Origin: Scleroderma bovista
Taxonomy: Eukaryota; Basidiomycota; Agaricomycetes; Boletales; Sclerodermataceae
Reading direction: 5' to 3'
DNA: 64,000 nt
NCBI GenBank assembly: GCA_037178675.1
Contig: JAYMGJ010000578.1
Span: 1-64,000 of the forward strand
This document shows positions 11,222-23,272 of this stretch, piece after piece. Below the pieces are notes generated by a model. The model was not told the origin of the DNA. It saw only the letters and a program-made list of their open reading frames with translations, and searched no databases. The position numbers were made by a program, and so were the translations under genes. Each line of letters begins with the position of its first letter. Positions within the stretch are counted from its first letter, which is position 1.

Positions 11222-11858
11222 TGTCAAGTCCGGGTCTACTCCGGTAGGGGGTCCGGTCAAGTCCAGACGAAGGCAGACGAAGGAGGAGGGCAGAGGGCTG
11301 GACAAGGGATAGTCCAGCCAGAGTTGGTGACTGCTTGGATTCAATGACAAGGACGACGTGCATTGATCCCTTGTGTAGGTTCCAGTCAAGGTGATGATGA
11401 CGGAGACAGAGACAGAGACAGGGACAGGAGTAGTGACTATAGTTGATTTCGGACTAAGGAGGACAGGATAATCTACAGAGTACTTATACTAAGTGCAAAC
11501 TAGGAACAAGTATATATGGTGACAAGTAAACAGCCTAATGGTGGACAAAGGACGACTGGAGTAAGGGATAGATCAGGTCCGACAAAAATAAAGTCAGGTC
11601 CGATGAAAATAAAGCAGGTCCGGTGAAAATACTACAAGGTATGAGATATAACGAGTTCACGGAGAACTCACGTCAAGGCAGGGTAGACGGGCAAGTGTGG
11701 TAAAGACTGTATGCGGGCTAGACCAAGGGTCGTAGTTAGTGGAAGGTTATCTGCGCGACCGTTGACCGGAGTAACTGAGAACGACCGGAGTTGAGCTGTA
11801 GGACTGCGATGTGACCAGAGTAACCGGATAAGATCCGGAGTTGGACATGGTCATAACA
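11222..11858 (-). repeat. 3' LTR of Gy-C
   Basis: 637 bp with TG/CA ends, near identical to 18359-18996. On the plus strand it runs from TGTCAAGTCCGGGTC to GGACATGGTCATAACA. It is adjacent to the start of the antisense gene, so LTR sequence may supply part of that gene's promoter region. Confidence 0.9.
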
Positions 11859-11966
11859 GTATTCCCCTTTTAGGGGCCGAACCCATGAGGCCCCAACGAG
11901 GCTGATGTGTGGTCGCCTAAGACAATGCGGAGTCCGGAGTGAGTGTCTGAGTACGAAATTTGGATC

Positions 11967-11972
11967 TATAAA
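11967..11972 (+). promoter_or_regulatory. Possible TATA box of the Gy-C antisense gene
   Basis: TATAAA (in gatctataaagatcag) lies 51 bp upstream of the ATG at 12023 and 109 bp inside the LTR. The position fits a core promoter with a short leader. No experimental support. Confidence 0.4.
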
Positions 11973-12022
11973 GATCAGACCGGTTTTGCTTTTACCCCCA
12001 GTTTTCTGCCATCGATTTCAAC

Positions 12023-13091
12023 ATGTCTGGCACTGCTAAGTCCACCACCCCCATTGTCCCTTCCACGGTCGAGTCCAAGGACTGGACCAAGGCCCCAACA
12101 CCGGAGTTGCAATCCGGTAGCGAAGACGAGGCGGAAGTCCTCGACGCCAAAGCGAAGGAGCATTGTCGACATAAGCAAGTGAAGAGGGAGGAGAAGCAAT
12201 GGAGGGAAGAGGCAGAGAGGCGAGCGCGCAAAGAGGCGGAGGCAAGAGCTCGTGAGGAGGCGGAGCATGCTAAGGCGGAGGTGGAGTGGAAAGTGAGGGA
12301 GGAGGCGGAGCGTCAAGCGTGGGAGCAAGCGGAGAAGGACAGGGCGGAGGTGCAGTGGAGGGCTGCAGAGGTTGCAGCGAGGCAGAGGGCGTTGGCGCAG
12401 GAAGCATCAAAGAAAAGAGCGAGGGAAGAGCCGGAGGCGGGTCCGAGTGATGACCAGAGCGACAACATCCGGTAAGTAATTTATTTCTTCCTTTATGACT
12501 TTTTATTAACCTCCTGGCAGGTGCATTCGTTGTGCCAAGCACAAGGCCAAGTGCGAGCGGGACCCTGAAAAGCCCAAGCAACATGCGTGCATGAAGTGCG
12601 CCGGACTCAAGGAGCAGTGCAAGTGGCCGGAGGTGGGAGGTCCGGGTCCGGTAGTGGACAAAGGGAAGGGCAAGGCGAAGGAGGTTGCAACGTTGCCGCG
12701 AGGAGGGGAGAAGCGGAAAAAGAAGAAGACGGTCACGAAGGTCGTCGACGATGACGACATCGTCGAAGTACCGGGGCCGTTGGGGAAACGGTCTGGGTTT
12801 GACCCTGGGCCATTCCTGGACCGGTTGGACCGGTTGACCGGAGCAGTGGAGGAGATGACCGGTCAGATGCGCCAGGTCACGGATGCCACCCGCTCTGTGG
12901 CCAAAGGAAACGAGCGGCTGACGGCCGGCCTTGAGACCTTCCTCGAGGAATGCCATTTCTTCACGGCGCCTTGGGATGAGGACAAGGAGTCGGAGGACAG
13001 CGAAGTGGAGGTCGACCCAGAGGAGGTCAAAAAGGAAGTCCAGGGGCTCCAAGAGGAGCAAGAGAACCCTGGCAGCGGTGTGCCGGAGTAA
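12023..13091 (+). CDS. Antisense gene of Gy-C: Zn2Cys6-like, coiled-coil protein (2 exons)
   Basis: Exon 1 is 12023-12471 and exon 2 is 12521-13091. The 49-nt intron starts GTAAGT, ends CAG and has an attaac branch-like site. Splicing joins the frames into 339 codons and creates the first cysteine pair at the junction. Domains seen: N-terminal Ser/Thr/Pro-rich part, a long Arg/Glu/Ala helix with coiled-coil character (about residues 45-135), then C-x2-C-x6-C-x11-C-x2-C-x6-C (about residues 151-184), which fits the fungal Zn2Cys6 consensus. A basic patch (EKRKKKKT), a second likely helix (FLDRLDRLTGAVEEM) and an acidic tail follow. The stop lies about 160 bp from the original pol stop on the other strand, so the genes converge. 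Unlike its neighbours gag and pol, the frame shows no stop. A DNA-binding regulator is the natural guess, but no target is known. Confidence 0.75.
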
Positions 13092-13248
13092 GTGGTCTGG
13101 TCCAGACTTTGTAAATAGAAAGTGTAAATTAGTTTTACTTTTTGTTTTATAAAGAAAAGTTGACTGGAACTGAGAGTGAGTGATATTACTTGAGACAGAG
13201 TGAAACAGATAGGGGAAACAGATAAAGGAAACAGAAGCAAGAGTAATG

Positions 13249-16200
13249 CTACATGGACACGAGTGGTCCGGGTTTGTGTAAAGCAACTTGCATGTTTTGC
13301 GTCAATGGTCAACCTTGGAGTCGAGGATCTCAGAGATCTCGAACTCCAGTTCACCATCTACTTCAACCGGTGGCGGAGGAGGCTGTATCTGGTCTGGTAT
13401 GGTGTTGGGTATGGCCGGTTCGAGTTGGGAGACATGGAAGATGGGGTGAACTGCGTGCATGGAATCTGGAAGATGGAGCGTAAAAGAGAGGGAGCCTACT
13501 TGTGCAATGATAGTGTAGGGCCCCAGGTTCTTCTCTGATAGTTTTTTGGATGGTCGAGTTGACCGGAAGTACTTGGCTTTAACATATACTTGATTGCCTA
13601 CTTGGAAGTCCGGTGCCAGAGTACGTTTGGCATCAGCCGGACCTTGGTAGTGAAGTTGTGCATTAGCCATTTCTTCATGAAGGTATTGATGCAGTGACTC
13701 GAGGTCGACTGCGTAATCACGAGCCCTAGCGGAGGTCATGTCGCGTTCTGGGTAGACAGAGATGTTAGGGTGATAGCCCTTGTTAGCAAAGAACAGAGAG
13801 ACTCCGGTGGTAGCACTTGGTGCGTTGTTGTAAGCAAACTCCGCCAGTGGGAGTAAGTCCGCCCAGTTGTCCTGCTGGTAGTTGCAGTAGATCCAGAGGT
13901 ACTGTTCCAGCGTCTGGTTAGACCGCTCTGTCTGGCCATCGCCCTCTGGGTGGTAACTGGAGGTGAAGTGGAGGCGCATGTCAAGGGCCTTTCCAAGTGA
14001 CCGGAAGAAGTGAGAGACAAACTCTGTACCATGATCCGACGTGACATGGGCGGGAACACCGTGCTTGGAGAATACGTGGAGCAAGAAGAGTTTTGCGAGC
14101 TCCAGGCTAGTGATGGTGTTGTGAGTAGGGATGAAGATGGCTTGTTTAGAAAGCCGGTCTACTACAACCAGGATGGCTGTGAAGCCGGTGGATGAAGGGA
14201 GTTGCTCGATGAAATCCATTGAGATGGAGTTCCAAGGTTTCTCCGGTACGGGGAGCTGTTTCAGCAGTCCGTAGGGTCTGTGGTGTGGTGTCTTAGCTCG
14301 TGCGCAAGAGGTACATGACTGGACGTAATCCTTGACGAAGGTCCGGAGACCAGGCCAAGTATACTCACGCTGGATTAGCTCTAGAGTCCGGTTTTGCCCA
14401 AAGTGACCAGCGAGTGGGTGATCATGTTGATACCGGAGTACCCAGAGACGGAGGTCATCCAAGTCCGGTACGTATATGCGACTGTCTAGTCGGAGGAATC
14501 CAGCCTCATCTGTGGACCAGCGAGAGTCTGGTGGATCTGCGAGGTGGACCTGGGCAATGGGATCAGAGGGTAGTGTGGAGAGGATGTCGCTATGGAGTGT
14601 TTCCATGTCCATGATTGCGACTGCACGGAGGACCGGAAACTCCAGATAAGTAGTGCGAAGAGAGTTAGAGAGCTGTTCTTGAGTGAACACCGGCCTAAGA
14701 TTTTGGGGGTTAACCCGGGCGTAGCCACTATCCCCCTCTTTGGGGTAGACGTCCCATCGTCTAGTGAGAGCGTCAGGCTTGGCACCGAGCTTACCAGGGT
14801 GGAAGCGAATGACAAGATTAAACTGAGATAAAAATTCAGACCACCGGGCTTGCCGGCGGGAAAGTACTTTTGAGGTAGAGAAGTACTCAAGGTTTTTGTG
14901 GTCCATGACGACGTCTATGGGAGCGGCGGAGCCTTCTAGATAGTGGCGCCAATTCCGGAAAGCCTCGAAGATGGCGAGGAGTTCTTTATCGTGGGTGTCG
15001 TAGTTCAACTCCGGAGCAGTCAAAGTCCAGGAGTAGTATGCGACCGGACAAATCTCTCTGTCAGCGCAAGTAATAGACAAGATGCCAGCGACAGCGTAGT
15101 CGGAGGCGTCAGTTTCCACGATGATAGGGGTATCTGGAATGAAATGGGTGAGGATGGGCGCAGTGGTGAAGGCATGCTTGAGAGCATTGAAGGAACATCA
15201 ACAGTCCTCAGAGAAGTTCCAAGGAGCGTCTTTCCGGGTGAGCTGGGTAAGAGGGACCACAATGTCCGAGTAGTTGAATATAAACCGGCGGTAGAAGTTG
15301 GCGAAGCCCAAGAAGGACTGGATGTCCTTAACCTTTCGAGGTTCAGGCCAGTCGGAGATGGTCTGGATTTTGTCCGGAGACATAGTCAAACCGTCAGGAG
15401 AGAGGCGATAGCCAAGGTACTCTACCGAGTCCGAGTGGAACTCGCATTTCTCCAGTTTGGTGAAGAGGCCATGTAACTGGAGTCGGCGGAGAACTTCCTG
15501 GATGTGCTGCTGGTGGGACTCCATATCCTCAGAGTAGATGAGGATGTCGTCGAGGTACATGACGATGCAGACATCCAGCATGTCAGCAAAGATGGTGTTG
15601 ACAAAACACTGGAAGGCTGCTGGGGTGTTAGTGAGGCCGAAGGGCATGACTAACCACTCGTAGGACCCATAGCGTGTGCGGAAGGCAGTTTTCCATTCAT
15701 CGCCCAGAGCAATCCAGACGAGATGGTAGGCATGCCGGAGGTCGATCTTGGAGTAGATTTTAGCATGGCTAGGTGAGTCTAATAGGTCAGAGATAAGGGG
15801 GAGTGGATAGCGGTCCTTTTTGGTAATTTTATTAAGGCCTCGGAAGTCAATGCAGAGGCGGAGCGAGCCATCCTTCTTCTTTACAAAGAGGACCGGAGCA
15901 GCGTGGGAGGAAGCGGTAGGATGGATGAAACCTGTATTAAGATTCTCATTGATGAAAGTCCGGAGAGCAGAGAGCTCAACTGGAGACAGTGAGTATAATG
16001 TTCCCAAAGGTGGGGAAGTACCTTCTTCAAGGTTGATCTTCAAGTCGTAGTCGCGATGTGGGGGAAGTTCAGAGGCTTTCGCCTTGCTGAACACATCCAC
16101 GTAATCATGATACTCCAGGGGGATGATGTCCAAGTCCGGCGGAGTAGAGGCGGAGGAAGAGTGAGCCTTTGCCGAGTCAGAGGGATGCAGCTGCAGTTGG

Positions 16201-16835
16201 TATTTGGTGGATCCCTCTAACTTGCACGCACGCACGAATGCGGCTGCGTTAATCAGAGAGATGTGCAGAGGGGTGCAAACCGGAGTGTCGACAGATGGCG
16301 CAAAGCCAGGGTCAGATTGGCCGGGGAGGCTGGAGACAGGGTTACCAGGCAGAACCGGAGAGGGAGTCGACGGGGGAACTAGCAAACTTTTTGCAGGGGT
16401 CCAGAATGTTAAACTGCTCAGTACCCAGTCAATCAACAGATTGTAGCGGGTGAGCCAGTTATGTCCAAGGACAATCGAGCAGTCAGAGTCTAACGGAGCG
16501 AGATAAAAGGTCATAGGGGTGACATCACCGGATGCAGGGAATTTCACTGATAAATCGATGGCTTGAGTGATTACAAAATTCAAGGTACCGTCAAAGAGCC
16601 GGAGTACAATCGGAGAAACGGAGTAGGTGGTAATATTGTTTTTGTGCGCGAATTGTACATCTACAAAGCAATGTGTGGACCCAGAGTCCACAAGTGCGTG
16701 GGTTTTAGGTAAGTCAAATGATAAGAGGATAACATGTGGCATAAGGGAGTTAGGATCGTAAAGAGCGGACACGTTGAGGCGGGCCTCCTTGGGTGCACTT
16801 CTGGAGTCAACGCAGCTCACTGGTTGTGCGGAGGG
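13249..16835 (-). pseudogene. pol: Gy-C pol: protease, RT, RNase H, integrase; chromodomain deleted
   Basis: The upstream frame (16820-15198) holds protease (LVDSGSTHCFVD, LGHNWLTRYN) and RT with intact YLDD at 15546-15557. After a TGA at 15198-15200 (Arg in Gy-A) the frame continues with RNase H (ETDASDYAVAGIL) and integrase: HHCC finger (AGHFGQNRT, CTSCARAK), D,D-35-E (SMDFIEQ, TSDHGTEF, GDGQTERSNQ). A stop at 13302-13304 precedes the tail. Compared with Gy-D, about 115 bp encoding most of the chromodomain (LVRWSGYEGTDEETSWL) are missing, with the last codons (NPDHSCP in a shifted frame) fused directly. The product would polymerise and integrate element cDNA. The chromodomain would normally tether integration to marked chromatin. 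Confidence 0.9.
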
Positions 16836-16846
16836 CTGGGAGCTGC

Positions 16847-18289
16847 TTACTCTTTTTTTGACTCAGAGTTGGCACCCGAGTTGGAGTCTGTCTTACCGGA
16901 CTCAGCAGCGATGGCCGCAGTGCGAGCTTTGGCCTTTTTGGTCTTCTTGGGACAGTTGTCCGTGAAGTGACCAGTACCCCCACAGAACATGCAGAGGTTA
17001 TTGTCCAGACGCCTTTTGCGCTCGTCTGCGGTTAGCTTCCCGTCCTTACCAAGCTTGTTGGTCAGGTCCAGTCTGGAACCGGAGGAAGACTGGTTGCTGG
17101 TTGTTTTGGACGAGCCGGAGGAGTTGACGGTGCTGGTGGAGTTGCCGGTCTGAGCTTGACCGGACTTGGGGGTGTTGCCTCCGGAGTTGGAGGGCTTGGT
17201 GGAGGACGAGGTAGGCTGGCTCTTCGTCGTATGAGAGATCTTGTCTTTGCGCTCCCAATAGCGTGCATCGATCTCTTGACAAAGGGCCCTCAGCCCATGC
17301 AGAGTCAGGGGTTTCCCGACTCAAGCTATCTCATCCTTGAGGCGGTCCAGGAGACCGGAGTAGAATAGGCAGCGGAGTGCGCCATCTCCGTAGTCCTGGA
17401 CCTGGGAGGCGAGGCGGTTGAAGTCCACGATATACCGTGTAACATGGTACACGTCTTTCATCCGGAGATGCTCGAGCTGGTGCTCAGCATCCGCAACTGG
17501 GTCATGAGGACTGAAGGTACTCTGGAGTTCAGTGACAAAATGGACCCAGCTGTCCATCCAGCGTGGGCAGTCAGCCGGATTACTGGAGTTGAGGAGGTCC
17601 GGTTCGAACCATTCCAGCATCATACCTTTAAGATAGGACTGGGCAAACGTTACCCTTGCTCTATCTTGACGGAAGGCCTTGGCGCAATCCTGGAAACACA
17701 GTTTGCACTGGACCAAGAAGGTCCAGAGTTTCTTGGGGTCCGTGCCATCAAAGGTGTCCAGTTCACAGACTTTGGCATGGGAGGAAGAGGAGTCGTTGGT
17801 ATGACAAGAGGAGCGAGAGAGGCGGTTAATGGCGACGGCGAGATTATGGAAGATAGCCAGACTAGGATCTAGCTCTTCCGTGGCGTCGACGAACTCATTG
17901 TTGTCGTCATCATCATTGTTATCGCCATCTCCGGGGTCATCCAGATCATCTCCGGGTCTGTCCTCGGGGCCAAACCATTGGTAACGACCCAGTTCGCAAT
18001 GTTCCGGAGTGGAGTCACGGCGATAGGGAAATCCATCATCAGGAATGGATCCATGACGACCAAGGTCCGCAGAACCACAAAGGCTCTGGGACGCAGCGTC
18101 TCGACGCGGAGTCAAAGACGCTGTTGGGTTTCGAGCTGTAAAACTCCGGAATTGGCTTACGGAAGCCAGAGGTTGTTTGCGGTTAGACAGGGCTTGCTGG
18201 GTGGTGGATAGGTGGAGATCGTCTACTGCACCTGCTTCCTCAGCAAGGGCTGCAGCGGTACGAGTGCGAGAGCGCATGGTGATAGTCAT
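16847..18289 (-). pseudogene. gag: Gy-C Gag (one in-frame TGA)
   Basis: ATG at 18289, stop TAA at 16847-16849, about 480 codons. The core DGTDPKKLWTFLVQCKL matches the other gags, and the knuckle [14 protein letters not shown] (C-x2-C-x4-H-x4-C) is present near 16995. A single TGA at 17319-17321 stands where Gy-A has Arg (SRVSKP). Everything after it stays in frame, so this is a point nonsense change of the CGA-to-TGA kind. pol begins downstream in another frame. Confidence 0.85.
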
Positions 18290-18358
18290 AAGAGATGGGA
18301 CTAGATATGCGTACTAGGTTTAGAACAGTGAACCCACACAAGTGTGAGTCTGAAATAC

Positions 18359-18996
18359 TGTCAAGTCCGGGTCTACTCCGGTAGGGGGTCTGGTCAAGTC
18401 CAGATGAAGGCGGACGAAGGAGGAGGACAGAGGGCTGGACAAGGGATAGTCTGGCTGGAGTTGGTGACCGCTTGGATTCAATGACAAGGACGACATGCGT
18501 TGATCCCTTGCGTAGGTTCCGGTCAAGGTGATGATGACGGAGACAGAGACAGAGACAGGGACAGGAGTAGTGACTATAGTTGATTTCAGACTAAGGAGTA
18601 CAGGATAATCTACAGAGTACTTATACTAAGTGCAAACTAGGGATGAGTATATACGGTGACAAGTAAACAGCCTAATGGCGGACAAAGGACAACCGGAGTA
18701 AGGGATAGATCAGGTCCGACGAAAATAAAGTCAGGTCCGATGAAAATAAAGCAGGTCCGGTGAAAATACTACAAGGTATGAGATATAATGAGTTCATGGA
18801 GAACTCACGATCAAGGCAGGGTAGACAGGCAAGTGTGGTAAAGACTGTATGCGGGCTAGACCAAGGGTCGTAGTTAGTGGAAGGTTATCTGTGCGACCAT
18901 TGACCGGAGTAACTGAGAACGACCAGAGTTGAGCTGTAGGACTGCGATGTGACCGGAGTAACTGGATAAGATCTGGAGTTGGACATGGTCGTAACA
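18359..18996 (-). repeat. 5' LTR of Gy-C
   Basis: 638-bp partner of 11222-11858. On the minus strand it is followed by the gag ATG 70 bp inside. No TGG-type tRNA primer site is visible right after it (the next bases are GTATTTCAGACTC), so priming may be unusual in this family. Confidence 0.9.
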
Positions 18997-19101
18997 GCCA
19001 CCCTTGATGTCATCCTGCATAGCCTTAGCTCCACTATGACATCACTAACATAGCATTGCACAGTAATGTAGCCTCATGCAATCCAGCACCCAGAAGCTCT
19101 C
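18997..19101 (+). repeat. Gy-E 3' LTR, second part
   Basis: Continues the LTR broken at 11221 (cccttgatgtcatc, cagcacccagaagctc), as judged against the solo LTR at 9453-9821. It is cut again at 19102 by the Gy-D LTR fragment. Confidence 0.7.
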
Positions 19102-19220
19102 TGTTACGACCATGTCCAACTCCAGATCATATCCGGTTACTCTGGTCACATCGCAGCCCTACAGCTCAACTCTGGTCGTTCTCACTTACTCCAGTCACGG
19201 TCGCGCAGATATGCTTCCGC
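19102..19220 (+). repeat. Start of a Gy-D 5' LTR (119 bp fragment)
   Basis: TGTTACGACCATGTCC and following bases match the first ~119 bp of the Gy-C/Gy-F type LTR in plus orientation. It is cut at 19221 by an LTR-R copy. Gy-D coding sequence appears only after 21611, so most of the 5' half of Gy-D is gone. Confidence 0.75.
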
Positions 19221-19984
19221 TGTCACGCACCAAACAGGTTTGGTACAGTGAACATGAAAGATAACACCTATATTGAATGATCCTTATGCAAAGGATAAGC
19301 ACAATGGACCCTCATCGTAACCATCTATTGCACAAGAAGACTATCCTGATGCGAGAGATGAATGCCAATGCAGACAGTCATCTATCGCACGAGAACCGCC
19401 AAGAAGCAGAAGAAATTGAAGGAATAACGTCAATTGTGGTATGAGAAAGGAATGCACATGTCTGCAGTCCAACTCCCATACCAGAACGATCAAAGAAGCC
19501 GAAGAATTGATGGAGAAACAAAGGAGAAAGAGAAGAAATGATTTTTAGCGCCCAAATGTCATTTTTAGGCGCCCAGTGCTGGCATTCCGATATTTTGAAT
19601 AGCTCCATCGTTTCTGAAGCTATCAGGCACGTGACTATACCGTCAGAGAGTCTAGAACGTGGTCTATCTGCCTGTCAAGTTCCGACGCAAATCCGTTCAT
19701 TTCCCACGGAGATATTCCCCCCGCAATCCAGATGTTCGCTTCATCACTCACTATGGAGTCCATATTTTCTCTGGATCATTTCTCCGCTATTGCTGCAGAT
19801 CTCCACTATGTCCTGCTCTTAGGACAGCCTCTCCCAGAGTTCCCGTGCACTGCATGGCACATATCTTCCCAGCCTGCTCCCTCAGTCCCTCTCGTTCTCG
19901 GTCAGCGCGTTCTCCTTGTCAGTCCTGGGTCAAGGACGTACATTGGTCATCTTAGGTCTATTGTCAAGCTTGAAAAGTCTTCTC
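19221..19984 (+). repeat. LTR-R copy (first part), head-to-head with the next
   Basis: Starts TGTCACGCACCAAACAGG and follows the complete LTR-R at 55576-57676 for about 764 bp. It then breaks after aagtcttctc. The next sequence is another LTR-R in opposite orientation. Confidence 0.85.
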
Positions 19985-21611
19985 CTGAGGGGATACTGAC
20001 TGAGAGAGTCTGAGAGAGGGATAATTTCGTGCAATTGGGTCTTTTTTACTGGGCTGAGCCCAGGGGTTTAAATACATGGGGGGGCACAGCATTAAAGTAC
20101 AAAAAGAGAAGGGAGTAAGCAGAATTTGTCAAGGATTGGTAAGGGATTGGTAAGAGCTTTGTAAGGGGTTTGTAAGCAATCAGTAAGCAAGGGATAAGCA
20201 GGAATGAGTAAGCATAGGGAGCATGAATAAGCTGCTGAGTAAAGGAATGAGTAAGCTGCATGACAAGATGGATTGGTAAGGGAGTGAGTCATCAGCTGAG
20301 TAATATACCAAAAATGCGAAAGGGATAGAGTAATACTGATGACAAGAGAGCATCAGTAAGCAAGGGATGAGTCACTGCACAGCAGAAGGAGTCATTGATG
20401 CACAGCCTAAGAAGTTTGATGGGGGGCTGTGTACCATCAGGAATTTGATGGGACAACAATGGGGAAGATCTGAGATAAACAGGGGGATTGATCCGAGACA
20501 AAACAGCCACAAGAAGGGTACCAGGGGTCCAGAGGTCTTTTGGGGGGTCAGCATACACTAAGGTATAGTGCATGTGTTCTAGCGCTGCTGAAGCGCAACC
20601 ATGGGCTCCCTTGACAAGCTCTCTTCTGGGAAAGAACAAGAGAGGGTTCTTCTTCCTAATAGCACTATAAAGTGGGGGCATTACTGTCATGGTGCTGGGG
20701 GACATCACCTGAAAGTAGGGAAGCAGATAGAGTATTGAATTCGATGCATCCAGGGAAGCGAGATGAACGACAGAGGAAGATGGACATGGCAAGTATCTGG
20801 GAGGAAGGGACCATAGGCTGAGGGCTCAGGGGACACAGAGACGACCAGAGAAGACTTCTCAAGCTTCACAATAGACCTAAGATGACCAAAGTACATCCTT
20901 GATGCAGGACTGACAAGGAGAACGCGCTGACCGAGAACGAGAGGGACTGAGGGAGCAGGCTGGGAAGATATGTGCCAGGCAGTGCACGGGAACTCTGGGA
21001 GAGGCTGTCCTAAGAGCAGGACATAGTGGAGATCTGCAGCAATAGCGGAGAAATGATCCAGAGAAAATACGGACTCCATAGTGAGTGATGAAGCGAACAT
21101 CTGGATTGTGGGGGGAATATCTCCATGGGAAATGAATGGATTTGCGTCGAAACTTGACAGGCAGATAGACCACGTTCTAGACTCTCTGATGGTATAGTCA
21201 CGTGCCTGATAGCTTCAGAAACGATGGAGCTATTCAAAATATCGGAATGCTGGCACTGGGTGCCTAAAAATGACATTTGGGCGCTAAAAATCATTTCTTC
21301 TCTTTCTTCTTCATTTCTCCATCAATTCTTCAGCTTCTTTGATTGTTCTGGTATGGGAGTTGGACTGCAGATGTGTGCATTCCTTTCTCGTACCACAATT
21401 GTCATTATTCCTTCAGTTTCTTCTGCTTCTTGGCGGTTCTCATGCAATAGATGACTGTCTGCATTGGCATTCGTCTCTCGCATCAGGATAGTCTTCTTGT
21501 GCGATAGATGGCTACGATGAGGGTTCGTCGTGCTTATCCTTCGCATAAGGATCATTCAATATAGGCGTTATCTTCCATGTCCACTGTACCAAACCTGTTT
21601 GGTGCGTGACA
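19985..21611 (-). repeat. LTR-R copy, opposite orientation, lacking its 3' end
   Basis: From ctgaggggatactgactg to tttggtgcgtgaca it matches the reverse complement of LTR-R. The last ~470 bp of the LTR (as in 24877-25346) are missing at the junction. Together with 19221-19984 it makes an inverted repeat with ~760-bp arms and an ~860-bp spacer. Confidence 0.85.
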
Positions 21612-23111
21612 CCGGTCCTCCGTGCAGTCGTGATTATGGACGTAGAAACACTCCATAGCAACATCCTCTCTGCACTACCCTCTGATCCCATTTCCCAGGT
21701 CCACCTCGCAGATCCACCGGACTCTCATTGGTCCACCGACGAGGCTGGATTCCTCCGACTAGACGGTCGCATATACGTACCAGACTTGGATGACCTCTGT
21801 CTCCAGGTACTCCGGTACCGACATGATCACCCACTCGCTGGTCACTTTGGGCAAAACCGGACCCTAGAGCTAATCCGGCATGAGTATACTTGGCCCGGTC
21901 TCCGGACCTTCGTCAAGGATTACGTCCAGTCATGTACCTCTTGCGCACGAGCTAAGACACCACGCCACAGACCCTATGGACTGCTGAAACAGCTCCCTGT
22001 ACCGGAGAAACCTTGGAACTCCATCTCAATGGATTTCATCAAGCAACTCCCTTCATCCACCGGCTTCACAGCCATCCTGGTTGTAGTAGACCAGCTTTCT
22101 AAACAAGCCATCTTCATCCCTACTCACAACACCATCACTAGCCTGGAGCTCGCAAAACTCTTCTTGCTCCATGTATTCTCCAAGCACGGTGTTCCCACCC
22201 ATGTCACGTCGGATCACGGTACAGAGTTTGTCTCTCACTTCTTCCGGTCACTTGGAAAGGCCCTCGACATGCGCCTCCACTTCACCTCCGGTTACCACCC
22301 AGAGGGCGATGGCCAGACAGAGCGGTCTAACCAGATGCTGGAACAGTACCTCTGGATCTACTGCAACTACCAGCAGGACAACTGGGCGGACTTACTCCCA
22401 CTGGCGGAGTTTGCTTACAACAATGCACCAAGTGCTACCACCAGAGTCTCTCTGTTCTTTGCTAACAAGGGCTATCACCCTAACATCTCTGTCTACCCAG
22501 AATGCGACATGACCTCCGCTAGGGCTCGTGATTACACAGTCGACCTCGAGTCACTGCATCAATACCTTCATGAAGAAATGGCTAATGCACAACTTCACTA
22601 CCAAGGTCCAGCTGATGCCAAACATACTCCGGCACCGGACTTCCAAGTAGGCAATCAAGTATATGTTAAAGCCAAGTACTTCCGGTCGACTCGACCATCC
22701 AAAAAACTATCAGAAAAGAACCTTGGGCCGTACACCATTATAGCTCAAGTAGGCTCACTCTCCTTTACCCTCCATCTTCCAGATTCCATGCGCGCAGTTC
22801 ACCCCATCTTCCACGTCTCCCAACTCGAACCGGCCATACCCAATACCTTACCGGACCGGATACAACCTCCTCCGCCACCGGTCGAAGTAGATGGTGAACT
22901 GGAGTTCAAGATCTCTGAGATCCTCAACTCCAAGGTTGACCGTCGCCATAAATAGTGTAAGCTACTCTACTTGGTACGTTGGTCTGGTTACGAGGGAACC
23001 GACGAAGAAACGTCATGGCTACTTGCCACCAAACTTGGCAATGCAACGGAACTGTTAGAAGATTATCATGTCCAGTACCTGGACAAACCCGGACCACTCG
23101 TGTCCATGTAA
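21612..23111 (+). pseudogene. pol: Gy-D pol, integrase to chromodomain
   Basis: Plus-strand frame homologous to Gy-C pol from just before the integrase zinc finger. Seen: AGHFGQNRTLEL and CTSCARAK (HHCC), catalytic residues in SMDFIKQ, TSDHGTEF and GDGQTERSNQ, the C-terminal GPYTIIAQVGSLSF segment, and an intact chromodomain (YLVRWSGYEGTDEETSWL) after a TAG at 22953-22955. The stop is 23109-23111. Protease, RT and RNase H are missing, replaced by the LTR-R inverted pair. It shows what Gy-C lost at its C-terminus. Confidence 0.88.
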
Positions 23112-23272
23112 TAGTACTCTCGCTCTCTGTTTCTCTTATCTGTTTCACTCTCTGTCTCTCCTCTCTGTTTCATTTTATCTTGTAATATCACTCACTAAAC
23201 TCAGGTCACTTTTCTTTATAAACAAAGTCAAACTAATTACACTTTCTATTTACAAAGTCTGGACCGGACCAC

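Larger units (their letters stand above)
11222..18996 (-). mobile_element. Gy-C: full-length Ty3/Gypsy chromovirus (7.8 kb) with target duplication
   Basis: Two homologous LTRs (11222-11858 and 18359-18996) bound gag, pol and an antisense gene. GCCAC is duplicated on both sides (11217-11221 and 18997-19001), proving insertion into the Gy-E 3' LTR. Orientation is minus. gag has one TGA, pol has a TGA at 15198-15200, and the chromodomain is deleted, but the RT and integrase motifs are otherwise preserved. Confidence 0.92.

Noticed and set aside
19538..21294. Recurrent ORFs of 76-166 codons in every LTR-R copy, some resembling small proteins
   Set aside because: They recur because the LTR recurs. 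They overlap each other in several frames, have no recognised domain, and break at different points in different copies.
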